Made by a program: the position numbers and the translations under genes. Source: Diplosphaera chodatii (taxonomy: Eukaryota > Chlorophyta > Trebouxiophyceae > Prasiolales > Stichococcaceae). Taken from it: a stretch of 64,000 nt of DNA. Below the pieces are notes generated by a model that was not told the origin of the DNA, did no database searches, and was given only the letters and a program-made list of their open reading frames with translations. Location of the stretch: positions 1,178,001 through 1,242,000 of the forward strand of contig JAALGY010000061.1 in the NCBI GenBank assembly GCA_032358165.1, in the 5' to 3' direction. Positions 1-11,057 of this stretch are shown here, one piece after another. Within the stretch, counting starts at the first letter, position 1, and each line of letters begins with the position of its first letter.

Positions 1-3000
1 CCGCGGCGGCCTCGCCGGTGTGCAGAGGGGAAAGTGCAATTTAGGGTTTCCATCATGGGATGTCACCAAAGCTGTTCGTGGACCAGATGGGCAACCATGG
101 CGGGCTCGGTGGTGTGCACAACATACTGTAGGGCTTGCTGATGCAGGGTCATCAAGCTGGATGCTGTTGTGCGCATGTGTGCAGCACGAAGCCATGCAGC
201 ATGAGGTCGCTACGAAGAAGGTCCACTTCTGCGCTTTGCTGCAGGCGATGAGGATCTGGCGTCTCTCACCAAGAAGGAACTGCTGTCGATGCTGCGCTTT
301 GGCGCGGACCGCATCTTTGCAGCTGCCGAGGGCCGGCCGCCCACAGATGCCGAGCTGGACGCCATTATCGACCGCACTGAGAAGCAGGCGGCGGTCAAAT
401 CAGGTGTGCATCATCTGGGTGTGTGTCAGGGCACTGCGAACGCGACACCCGTCAAGCATGTTGCTGCAGGCAAGCAGCGCTTGCAATATGCACTGGTCGC
501 AGCGGCCGTGTGCAGGCCGCAGACCACAAGAACGCTGTGCTTGGCTTGCATGCCATACATATGAGTCGGTGGCAGGCGGGGTGTTTGCATGGCCGCCTGA
601 ATGCATGAGTGCATGCTTGGTAAACAGTAGGGCTGCACGCCTGCAGAGGACGCCGTCAACCCAGCAGGGCTGCACAAGAACGGCGCCCTGCCAAATGGCG
701 CCCTGGCAATTGGCGTGCATGCCAATGGCAGCCTGGCCAGCCTCGGCTGCAAGCACAGCGCGGCGGACTTCGACGCCGAGGCCGTGCCGCTGTCGTCCTT
801 CATGCTCAACGGCCAGGACTACAGCAAGGAGCGCTCCGTAAAGGTACCTCTCTGGACGCTGGTCTCAGGCACCTGTTCATTTTTGGCTTTCAAGTGGTTC
901 AGTGCTTGAATCACCTGTCCTGTGCCAGCGAGATGTGTGCCATGCGGTGGGAAGTTGTGTCGAGTATGTGCTAACAACGCTGCTGCAATGCAGACTGAAG
1001 ACTAGCATGCCTGGTGGCAAGCGTTTTGTAGTGACGCATCGATGACCGTGCAGGACATTGCAGAGGAGTTTCATGCAGGCAGGCAGCGCGAGCGCAAGCA
1101 GCGCCTCGTCAAAGTGGGCGAACACCATGTGCTCAGGACCAACATGTATGATCTGGAACAGGTGTGCAACCCGCTCCATACCAGGGTCAGCCACCTAAGC
1201 ATTGCCACATGTCAGCCACGTGGTTGCACCACCACAAAGCAAACATGACGCCAGCTTGTGGAAGGCGCGTATCAGGATCGTTCAGCACCCGCTGAGCATC
1301 TCGAATGATGCATCCTTGTCGGTGCCCCAGGGCGAGCCCAGCGTGTTCGAGACTGAGACGGGGCGGCAGGGCATGGCGGAGCCCACCGGCCGCCGCAGCA
1401 CCCGCCAGATGGCGGGAGTCGACTATGACAACTCCGACACCTGCCAGGTGCCCCTTCCCATGCAAGTACTCAGCAGGGTCTCCCTATACAACACCCTGGG
1501 ACCATCAGCAAGTGGTGAATCTCATGTGAACCCGCATGTTCAGGCTTTGAAGATGCGTCCATGGGTGCTGCAGATCTGCTGGGATGGCGGCGAGCTGGTG
1601 TGCTGCTCCGACTGCCCCGCCTCCTACCACGCACCCTGCCTGGGCCTCAGCCTGCAGGTGTGTGCCAGTCGCAGGGTTGTGAGCGCACAGTTCAAATGCC
1701 ACACTGTGCGTCACCAGCAGCTGTCTCGTGCCCTGCTGCAGCACAAAGCGCCTGGCTGACACGCCGATGGACTCCCGCACCACTCACCTTGCTGCTTGAC
1801 GCCTGCGACAGGACTTGGAGGGCGCAAAGCGGTGGGCCTGCCCGCACCACTCCTGTGCGGTGTGCCACCGCAAGACGCAGGCCGCTGGCGGCCTCCTGTT
1901 CCGTTGTGAGGTGCACAGTACAATCCCGATGGCTGGCACTTGTTCATTGACAAAGCCATCGCGACATGAGACCCTCCTCCGCTATGCCTCACTCGGCACC
2001 TGTTGACACTGCACAATCAGCTGCACGGACGAAAGGAGGCACAGCGTCTGTCGATATATCACTTGCAGGTGTGTGCGAATGCATTCTGCGAGGACCACCT
2101 GCCGGGCGACTCGCACCTGACGGTGAACTGCAAGCGGTTCCAGGCTCTGGGGCAGATCCACCCCAAGCAGGTGCTGACCCGAAGTCTATCAGACGTCAGT
2201 GCATGGTTCTGCTACCAGATATTTCCTTCGGAGTACCTTCCTACTGGCAATGTGTCACATGTAAGCAACTTCACCTGGTGCTAGGGACGTTAAGGCACAT
2301 CCGCAGGGGGCCGTTGCTCGAGCAAACACTCAACCTTCATCCTCTGCTGCCGCCTGCAGGCATGCTTCATCCACTGCAGCCCGCAGTGCCGGGCGCTAGC
2401 CGCACGCATCGCACCAGAAGAAGACATCAAAGTGCCTGTCAAGGCAGAGCAACCTGCTGCCAAACTTGGCAGCAGCACCCCTCCAGCGAATGGCCACACC
2501 GACCGCAGGACAGCTGCTGAACCACTAACGGCAAGCGCTGCAAAGTGCGCAGCCTACGGTGCCGCCAGCGGCTGCATCGTGGGGTCTCCTGGCACACGCC
2601 AGGCAAGAGCTGCCGCTGCTGCAGCCGCTGCGGCAGCGCCGATGTCGCCAGTCGCTTCAGCAGACGGCGTGAACAACAAGCGCCTGGCTGCGGCTGCGGC
2701 TGCCGCGGGCCCCATCCTGGCCCAGCTGCCTGCCAACATCCAAAGCGCAGGTCCGAGTGCAGCAGCAAATGGCTGCTCCATGGGTACATTTCTCGAGCCC
2801 CGTGCCGAGGTGCCAGACTGCGACTGACGTGCTACACTCCCAGGCCTTTCAGCAGATGTGTGACCCAATGTGCGACACACGTGTCACGTGTGTGTAGGCA
2901 CGCCCGGCAAGCGCAAGGCGGGACCAGGTGTGGTGGCGGCGGTGCTGGCGGCGTCGCCCAACAGAAAGAGGCGCAACAGCAGCATCGGCACGCCGTCGTC

Positions 3001-3052
3001 GACGGGGCCTGGCAGTGTGCCGGGGGCAGCCACAGCCGCTGCGGGACTGTAG
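1..3052 (+). CDS. ISWI-type chromatin remodeler with PHD/C5HCH zinc fingers, 3' part
   Basis: C-terminal part of a SNF2-family remodeler; the ATPase core lies left of the window. An exon at about 245-401 encodes LLSMLRFGADRIF and DAELDAIIDRTEK, the segment after the helicase in ISWI/SNF2L proteins. Exons at about 647-843 and 1054-1161 (DIAEEFHAGRQRERKQRL) and 1246-1448 follow. Exons 1448/1574-1657 encode a classic PHD finger (CQICWDGGELVCCSDCPASYH). Exons at about 1812-1908 and 2069-2169 encode a second Cys/His unit (CPHHSCAVCHRK, FCEDHLPGD) like the C5HCH module beside PHD fingers in NSD-type proteins. From about 2361 the tail is low-complexity, Ala-rich and basic (TPGKRKAG), with stop TAG at 3050-3052. 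Reading histone tails through the PHD while sliding nucleosomes in the nucleus is family inference. Metazoan ISWI carries HAND-SANT-SLIDE here and no PHD in the same chain, so this layout is unusual. A CHD-type protein is the alternative. Confidence 0.72.
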
Positions 3053-3747
3053 GATGGCCCGCAGCTGCAGCAGGTCGAGGGCTGGCAGCGGCCTCAGCAA
3101 GCCAAATAGGCAGCACGGCCCATATATGCAATCGTCTGTTTTGCACAGCTGATATTGCTTGTCTTGCGACGGCAGCTGCAGTGTTGCAGGTTGTTGAGCG
3201 TTGCAGCCATTGTAGGTACTTGCTGCTAAGTCACGTTTCCCTATGGAGGACCTTTCGGAGGGGCCCGCCAAATCTCCGATGCAAGGTGGTTGTTCGACAT
3301 ACAAGCGTAGGTGAGTGTTTGAGTCAGGCAGGCAGCTACTGGGTACTCGGTCAGTGCAGGTGGTTTCTCTGCTTATGGTTGTTTCTTGTCTGTTCCAACG
3401 TATGTCTGACGGCATCCAGACCCTTTCATGTACTTGTAACTTGGGTTAGCAGACTGCGCAACATGCACTGCCTCATTCAGCATGCGTGATGGCGATGATA
3501 TATGGTGACCAACTCAAGGACATGTCAACCCGTTGCAATGGCGCTCTAATGAAAAACGGTCCTGCACACATTGTTGTGGCCCATCCACGTCCTGGATGTT
3601 TGACGTCACCTGCTGCAATCTAGAGGCTCTTTGACACTCCTTTCACCTCCAGTCCATCGGTGCCAGCCATGATTGCACTGCAGCACCACTGCCCACAGCT
3701 GCTCCACCTCGCTCCCTGACAGCTGGCATCTGGGCCGGCTTCCTTGC
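3053..3747. other. Convergent 3' flank of the remodeler and a small minus-strand gene
   Basis: No coding exon recognised. Contains the remodeler 3' UTR with a TGTAA motif at 3435-3439, a plausible poly(A) signal. Long open frames here on both strands are compositional shadows. Confidence 0.5.
3435..3439 (+). terminator. TGTAA poly(A) signal for the chromatin remodeler
   Basis: TGTAA, the usual chlorophyte polyadenylation signal, lies about 385 nt after the stop codon at 3052. No other copy is closer on this strand. The assignment is inference from position and motif only. Confidence 0.45.
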
Positions 3748-3951
3748 TCAGCGTGGCCGGGTGCCATCGCCGCTGGGGCCGCCCCCAGGCCTGTCGCCGA
3801 TCTTGTTGTGCGCTGCATTGCGGCGCTCTCTGTTGTTCTTGTCATACCACCAGTAGGCGACCCCGAGGACGGCAAGCGTGCCGAGTGCCAGCGTCCTGTT
3901 CTGGCGCTGCTGTGGGTGCTTGCCCAGTATGCTGTCGCTGAAGTCGCCCAT
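3748..3951 (-). CDS. Small single-pass membrane protein, unrecognised
   Basis: A 67-residue uninterrupted frame from ATG (3951) to TGA. Residues about 1-20 are polar (GDFSDSILGKHPQQRQ). Residues about 21-35 form one hydrophobic span (TLALGTLAVLGVAYWWY), followed by a basic, polar tail (DKNNRERRNAAHNKIGDR) and a Gly/Pro/Arg end. The short N-terminus, single span and positive tail resemble small mitochondrial or plastid inner-membrane proteins, but I do not recognise the family. It is divergent to the MoeA gene, with 484 bp between start codons. Additional exons cannot be excluded. Confidence 0.5.
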   Translation of the reverse strand: MGDFSDSILGKHPQQRQNRTLALGTLAVLGVAYWWYDKNNRERRNAAHNKIGDRPGGGPSGDGTRPR

Positions 3952-4435
3952 CCTGCTGCTTTCGTGCGATGTGCGAATTCAGCCGCAAGGCCGTAGTGTG
4001 GCACTGTAATTTGACTCGAATCTTGTTTTGAGACGTCGAAGACGGTGTCGGAAGCGGTTCACATCAGCGACAACAGCGTGCGACCTTTCAGTGAAGCTGG
4101 CACATGTGTCGTCGAATCTCGACCGGATCATCCACCCTTTCTTGGAGGGGGAACAAGGTGACCACCCAGTTGCTGCTTGTATGCTGCAGACCAGCCGCGA
4201 TGTTCCACTTCAGCAAGGTCGCGAGCAACGGGTAGCTAGACGCTGCACTGCCGAGACCGAAGCACACCGCCACACGCATGTGATCTTTGGGCGAAAATTC
4301 GAATCTGGCATGTGCAGCTCCCCACAGTGGCCCTGTGCCGGCTGCGTCTGTGCTTGCTAGGTTGCACAGCTTCGCGGCGGCCTGACTGCAAGTCATTTCT
4401 CTCGTCTTCACACGGCGTTTGCTGGGACTGTCACT

Positions 4436-7400
4436 ATGGCGCCCGCCGCACCGATGACGCCGGCCACGCCGGCAGCAGCGTTTCGCATGATCAGCATTCC
4501 CGAGGCGCAGGCTACCGTGCTGGAGCACACGCAGCCGCTGTCTTCGCAGGTGCTACATACATACGCATGAGGATGCTCAGACGTCATGCTTCATGGCGGT
4601 GCATGCATGCGGCTGCACCTGCAATGCAATGGTCAGGCCAGCAGCACATGACTGTACGTTTGGTGATGTCGTAGACGCTACAGCTCGCCGACACGCTGGG
4701 TCGCATATTGGCAGAGGAGGTGACGGCCTCCGAACCGCTGCCGCCCTATCCGGCGTCCATCAAGGTAAACGGCAACAACAGTGGTAGGCCCCCATCTAGC
4801 TTGAAGAGAGGAGCTTCTGTGTACACTGCGACGGAAGTCTGCATCCTCCTTGCCTTGCTGCGAACCGACTGCTGCCATCGGTTCTAAGATACAATGTCAG
4901 ATGTGCATGCTGTTTCTTTACGCCAGTGCCGTATTGCACCATTTAGCTGCCTGAATAGCTGCAGAATGCATATGGGGCGTATTACTTCGCAAAGCACCAC
5001 TGCACACTGTCATGCCAGCTGCCTAAACTTCTGATTTGGCAGGATGGGTATGCGGTGGTGTCGTCTGACGGCCCAAAGGAGTATGAGGTGGCCTTTGAGG
5101 CGCTGGCCGGCAGCGAGCAGCAGATGCTGCAGCCCGGCACCATCGCATACATCGGCACGGGTAGGCGGCTGTCCACGAGACCGTTCAACACATGCGTCGC
5201 CTGTTCGAGGGCTCTGTGCACGGCTGCACCACCACCTGCAAGCTCAGGCCTGCACTCTGCAGCCCACCAGCTGCATGCATAAAGGGCCGTCGAACTGGAC
5301 CCGCTTCGAGCTTGGCAGGAGGCAGGGTGGGAGGTGTGGATGCCGTCCGAGTCCTATGATGAAGCCTTTGATCTGGGGTTCACTGCTGCAGGGGGCCCGG
5401 TGCCGCATGGCGCGGATGCGGTGGTGCAGATCGAGGACACGCGGGTGGTGGGCCGCACCGCCCTGGGCGCCCCCGTGGTCGACATCCAGAAGGTGCGTCA
5501 AATGGCAGGCCAGGTTCTATGGGAAATCCTTGTTGGTGCTGATGGCACCATGGCTTTTCTCGTTCCTCATGTCGCACCCCTGCCATCCGCCGAGTAATGT
5601 GCTACTCCTCCGTATCATCCATAACCTCGATACGTTGTGAGCAGTGGGTGGTGATGTACTGGCATCTGGTGCTGCTGCATGCAGGCGGCGCGGCCCGGGC
5701 AGGACATCAGGGCGGTGGGCTCCGACATCCGCGCCGGCGAGACGGTGCTGGCGGCGGGCGAGCGCATCGGGCCCGCCGAGATCGGGCTGCTGGCGACTGT
5801 GGGCGCCAACGCCGTGCAGGTGCCCCAGACCCCACGGTCCCAGAGATATGTCCTCTACAGGGGAGGTTGTTGCTCAGGCTGCCACAAGATCAGCCCATAT
5901 GAGGCCATCCCTGCACAACACCAATACGCATTGCACACCCCTTCCCAGGTCGTTGGCTTGTGGCAGGCATGCGCATTGGTCAGCAGTAATTTTTTTGAAA
6001 GTGGCTGCGACGGCGTGCAGGTGCACGCTGCGCCGCATGTGGCGGTGCTGAGCACGGGTGACGAGGTGGCGGACCCCGCGACGCCCCACCTGCGCCCGGG
6101 CGCCATCCGCGACGCCAACCGCCCCATGCTGCTGGCCGCCGCCGCCGACGCCGGCGCCTCCACTCTCGACCTGGTGCTGCACTGCTTCGACCGCGGACTT
6201 CAACCCGTTCGGCAGTGTGCTGGCCACTGTGTGCAGCAGCGACAGCCGTGATGTATGCCCCGATGACACAGGAGGCCTCCGAGGTGACCGGACTGCCTTG
6301 CTGCAGGGGATCGTCCCGGACTCGGCTGGAGTGGAGGGCCTTGAGGCGGTGTTGCAGGACGCGCTGGATGCCGGGGCTGACGTGCTGATCACATCAGGCG
6401 GGTGCTTGTGCAGACCGCATGCCTTATGTTTGCTCTGATTAGCAGCCAGGTAGCTCCCCTGCATGGATGGATGTCAGCCCCTATGCGCACGGGGGATGAG
6501 ATGGCCGGATGAAGCTGTCAAAGTCTTTGGCCTGACATGCACACTGAGGCACCTGCAGGGGGGGTGTCTATGGGCGACAAGGACTTCGTCAAGCCGCTGC
6601 TGGAGCGCCATGCCAAGGTGCACTTCGGCCGGGTGCGCATGAAGCCCGGCAAGCCGCTCACCTTCGCCACCCTGGACCGCCCGGGTGAGCTGTTTCTATG
6701 AAGCTGGCTCCAAGGTGGCATGTACGCCAGGAATGCAGGCGTCTCAGCTGTGCAGCTGCTGGATGGAGGTTGTGCTGCATAGCCAGCAGGCTGATCCGCA
6801 GGGGGGTCGTTATGTATGCCTGGCCACGCCATTGTCAGCTTCGTGCTGTGCAGGCCGCAAGCGCATGATGGTGTTCGGGCTGCCGGGCAACCCCGTCAGC
6901 AGCCTGGTCACCTTCAACCTGGTGGTGCTGCCCGCCCTGCGCAGGCTGGCCGGCTGGAAGGTGACGGCTGGCGATGTGCAAATGGCGGATCTGTGTCCTT
7001 GAATCAATTCGACTCCGGTGTTGCAAAAATAAGTGTCAAGACGAGCAAGGCTTCAAGCGTCTGCTCATGAGGCAAGTCAGCACAGCCCATGAGCACAGAC
7101 AGCTGTCTTGTTGCCTGCTGACCCGGGAGCATTGACGTGTGTGCAGGAGCCGATGCTGCGGCGGCTGCACGCCCGGCTGTCGGCGCCGCTCAAGCTGGAC
7201 CCGGTGCGCCCCGAGTACCACCGCGCCGCGCTGCGCTGGGCGCCGCCCTCCCCCCAGGTTCAGGGTTTTGCACCCCTTTGCATCCAAATTCGTGCCTGCG
7301 CGACGCACTACTCATTGGACTGAACCCCAGGGAGCTCATCCTCCTGCAGGGACGCACAGCATATGTCGTGTTTGATCACCACCCCCAGTCGTCTGTTCAT

Positions 7401-8411
7401 CTGTTGTTTGCACGCTGCAGAGACCCAGGCGGCCGCTGGCGCCGGCCGACAACGCCGCAGAGCACACCCCATCACCTCCAGGTGACTTGGTGCTGGAAGC
7501 CTGGGCATTGCAGACGACCTCAGGCAACTTCGTGTGCCTGTACGATGCCAGCAAGTGCCCAATGCCAAGGCCATCATACACTCGGTCCAATGTTCACCAT
7601 GATTCACTGTCCTGCAGCGGCCGCGATGGCAGACCTGCTGGAGGTGCCGCTGCTGGGGGTGCCGGCCGCCGGGTGGCCCGCCACCTCAGCGGCGCAGCTG
7701 GACGACGGCAGCGGCCTCCAGGGCGGGGGCTTCGTGGCGTCGTCAACGGGCGGCCAGATCAGCAGCCGGCTGCTGTCGATGCGCTCGGCGGCGGCGCTGC
7801 TGGAGCTGCCGCAGGTGCCCGGTTCCCCGCTGGCTGAGCGCTTTGCTGACGAGAATGTGCATGCCGGACCGTGGCAGCCTGCGCACCAGCCAGCAGGGCA
7901 CGTGCTGGGTCCAGTATGCCGGCGGCAGCACTTTGCACAGCAGCCCGTTTGGCAGTATGACAGCGGCATCAGCCTGCTGTGTGACAGCGCAGCACAGTCC
8001 CATCCAGCACAGCAGCCCTTGCCCGCTGCGGTGCTTCCCAGCCAGCTGCCATGGCTGCAACCCGAGCAGCACTTTGATGCCCTGTGGCAATGCTCGCCGC
8101 TGGACCCTGACACAGTCAGCATCACTAGCAGCCGCAGCAGCACCGGCAACGATGCTGACAGCGTTGCAGCCAGCAGTAGCGAGTTCGCTTTTGTTCAACG
8201 TCTGCGCAGCGCTGTTCTGCTGCTCAGCCGCGGCCTCGCGTACCTCTTGTGATTGTAGAATAGGTTGATCCTGCAGCAGCGGTTCTGTATATGAAGTGTG
8301 TACCAGCGTGCCATCAGCTTGAAATGCGGTTTGAACTGTATTGTACAGGAGGAAGGGGAGCTGCCAGCTGGCTCTGTTGTGTCGGCGCTGCTCATTGCCG
8401 ACTTGCACTGA
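4436..8411 (+). CDS. CNX1E: Molybdopterin molybdenumtransferase (MoeA / CNX1 E-domain)
   Basis: Inserts molybdate into adenylated molybdopterin in the last step of molybdenum-cofactor synthesis, in the cytosol. ATG at 4436; exon 1 ends 4549 ([20 protein letters not shown]), exon 2 is 4684-4764 ([13 protein letters not shown]) and exon 3 starts 5043 ([11 protein letters not shown]). Later exons carry [17 protein letters not shown], the domain-III signatures LSTGDEV (about 6047) and [21 protein letters not shown] (about 6400/6570), [12 protein letters not shown], and the substrate loop [14 protein letters not shown] (about 6877). The domain-IV end [17 protein letters not shown] is near 7760. 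A roughly 490-bp intron (about 7855-8348) leads to the last exon [17 protein letters not shown] with stop TGA at 8409-8411. Reading through that intron gives a false end at 8252. No MogA/G domain follows, so this is a stand-alone E protein, as in Chlamydomonas and unlike fused plant CNX1. Confidence 0.93.
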
Positions 8412-8983
8412 CAGCAGCCCCTCACAGTCATGCTCCATGGCGCATGACATTTTGATGATCCCGATCGGCAAACATAGGACGAGGTGCTGTCTAGTCAGCA
8501 ATCAATGACTGTAATCCGCAGTCTGATGGTGACAGATCAGCATGGCAACGCAATGCCACCCGGCTTGCATGAATGTCACTTGCTGCACACACCCTGGCAT
8601 ACACACTATCGCTAGTAACCCCCAGTTGCACTGCCTATACTCCGTTGAGACCTCTTTCCTGTTTGGCAGAGCCCAGCTGGGCAGCCGCCGTTGAGCCGTA
8701 TGTAGAAGCATGGATATGTCTTGTGTGATGCTCGCAGGGTCAGCATTCGTCCAGCTTGTGTCAACTGTTGGCTGCAATGCTGCTGTTCTCTGCATCCTCG
8801 TGTCGATATGAAACCAATGTCTCGACTTTGTGCACCTATGAACATCAAGAGTTGCAGAACGGACTGGCGAAATAGCTCCTGGAACATGCTCGCAGCAAGC
8901 AAGGCTGCAGCTATCCGAAACAGGCAGCATAAGCACGCATGTCTTATTCGATCTTACTCTGAAGCAAGCATGCAGGTGCTCAC
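8412..8983. other. Convergent 3' region of MoeA and MAD2
   Basis: Holds a TGTAA motif (8510-8514) for MoeA, 99 nt past its stop. The last exon of MAD2 must lie here but I could not identify it. A candidate acceptor near 8772 would open a frame beginning PTVDTSW, which faintly recalls the HKVDTMV end of MAD2 and then diverges. Confidence 0.4.
8510..8514 (+). terminator. TGTAA poly(A) signal for MoeA
   Basis: TGTAA lies 99 nt beyond the MoeA stop codon, in the expected place for a chlorophyte polyadenylation signal. Confidence 0.5.
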
Positions 8984-10468
8984 CCTGGTGGCAAACGACC
9001 GCAACTTGACGTCTGCGGGGTTCTGTATGAGCTTGGCGTCGCTGTCCTCCCTGCAACAGAGGGATTTGCTTGGGATGGTCAGCACTACGGCGTAGTGAAG
9101 GGCAGAGCCTGCTTCAGCAGAGCAAAACGGCTGTGTTTGAAATCGCACACTATGACACGGAGTCCTCTATTCTTGAAGTCACATCCGCAGGGCGTAGCGG
9201 CAGGGTCAAACAGCTGCCGGCCTTTGAGCGCACCAGGTGCTGGGCACATCTGACTCTGTGTCTGCGTACACCAGGAGGTCGAAGCTGCCTGCATCACAGG
9301 GCAGCGATGGTCGTCAGAAGCCCGTGGACATCTGCTGCAACCAGAGGCATGCCTCATGCACCGGCACTGATGCCACTGCCATTTGAGTGCAGCAGATTTG
9401 ATGATGAGAGCGCACAGCGGTCCTGGAGCAGGGGCAGGAAGGTGACGCAGGCGGTGATCTGCCGGATGATCGCCTGGATCTCGGCCACCACCTCCTTCTG
9501 GGGCCGCTCCTCCCCGCTCCTGTGTTGATGACACGCCTCGACAGCTCACCAGAGCAGACTGAGGACAAGTCAGCACATGTCTGACCCATTGCACAAAGGT
9601 GACACAGGGCAGCTCCAAGTGGTCACTGTGCATCCTCCCCACACTCGATGCCAGTGTGTCACCCTGCTGTGTTCGTGACAGACAAGTGAGCAAGGTGCAC
9701 TGGGGGTGCGCTCACGCTGCGGCGATGGCGGAGGGGTTGGTCAGGATGTCGAATGTCCACCGCTCCTGCACCTCCTGGGTCACGCAGCTGGTGACCACCA
9801 TCACCATCTTCTGCAGCTGGCCCGCCAGCAGCCAGTCTGCACACGGTGGATGACATTTCGAAGCATGCGCTGCGGCCTTGATTCACATATACAGATGCGA
9901 GCTGCAGCACAGCCATTGCGGGTGATCTGAATGTGCGTCGAGGACAGGCATGTCAACCTGGTGCCCATGTCAGGTCAGAGACCTCACCTGACATCTGTGT
10001 AAGCACATCCGCAAGGTATTTCGTCAGGCTCTCCTCGGCCGTCACCATCAATGATATGTCATACACCTTGCGCACCTGACACGCAAGCACAAGCAGGGAG
10101 GGTGACCGTGTTGTACTGTAACTGTTGACTGCAAGTCGCCGATGCTCATGCACATATCAGCTTGGTTGATGGCAGCAGAGAAACCCAGCCAAACCTGGAA
10201 GGACTCAGGTGGGTATATCCCGCGCTGGTACAAGATGCTGTGGGAGAGGGCGGGCACGATCAGCAAGTAGCAGCGGAGAGGAAGCAACATCATGCTCACG
10301 AAATGACACAAAGATGACTGCGTGGGGTCATGCATACGCACGGCACGCTGCTGCAGCAACGTCATGTAAAGTTATAATGAAATACCTGTTTACGGCGTAG
10401 CCAAAGAACTCCGTCACGGTCTTGGTGGAGCCCTTCAGCGTGATGGTGTTACGATTGGGGGCCACCAT
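8984..10468 (-). CDS. MAD2: Mitotic spindle checkpoint protein MAD2 (HORMA domain)
   Basis: HORMA-domain protein that sequesters CDC20 at unattached kinetochores to delay anaphase. ATG at 10468; exon 1 reads NTITLKGSTKTVTEFFGYAVN. Later exons give SILYQRGIYPPESFQ (about 10240), VRKVYDISLMVTAEESLTKY and LADVLTQMSG (about 10080-9990), and a central exon with MVMVVTSCVTQEVQERW and TFDILTNPSAIAA (about 9725-9820). Then come VVAEIQAIIRQITACVTFLPLL (about 9430-9500) and NPADVKLRSFATR, ending at 8984. Order and spacing match MAD2 along nearly its whole length. The final exon, the safety-belt end with HKVDTMV, was not found. The listed end is the last supported base, so the true stop lies further left. 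The gene is convergent with MoeA. Confidence 0.9.
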
Positions 10469-11057
10469 ACTGCGGCTCCTGACGTTGCCGCGGCCGCAGC
10501 TGCTCACTTGATATGCGATGCTATGCTCCTTTGTTGGACCGGGCCCCTCGATCAATGCCACACAGCCGACGTGGGGTAGGCTTCCTGCCACAGGCAAGTG
10601 CAACAACAGGCGCTTGGGGAGGGGAGCCTGGGTGCGTGTGCAGGTCAGCAAGGCTGTCAATTGTGCTTGCAAAGGCAGTAAAGAAGCAAAGAGTGCAACT
10701 GTGATGCTGTATGCATTCGGCCATTCGCAGATCGCCAGGTCAGCTGTCTCCAATCGATTTGCAGACTCGCAGGGACTCTCACCACGTTCCCATCCTCCGC
10801 GAAGGAAGCAAGGTGCAACAGGCGCTCGGTTGGTGTTTGTGCTCCACTTCCGCTTCAAATGCTTGCGCGGTGATGCTTGCGGCTGGCCATTGACGCTCGA
10901 GCCACTTGACTGTCCAAGCACATATCGATCTTGCCGGAGCACGTGCCACGCTTGCGTTCACCCATTAGAACAGGTGCAGCTCTAGCAATTTGCAGCTTCG
11001 AGAGTCCGGAGACTGCGACTTCGTACAGAATCGTGCGTGTAGTTGGATAAGCGTGGC
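10469..11057. other. Divergent spacer between MAD2 and a small membrane-protein gene
   Basis: Upstream regions of two divergent genes. No exon recognised. It may hold 5' exons of the rightward gene, whose start is uncertain. Confidence 0.35.

Noticed and set aside
2545..3489. 314-codon frame over the end of the chromatin remodeler
   Set aside because: Out of frame with the PHD gene, Arg/Cys-rich from GC bias, and runs into the 3' UTR.
7137..8252. 371-codon frame as the C-terminal half of the Moco gene
   Set aside because: It reads through introns; the true MoeA end ([16 protein letters not shown]) lies downstream at 8349-8411 in another frame.
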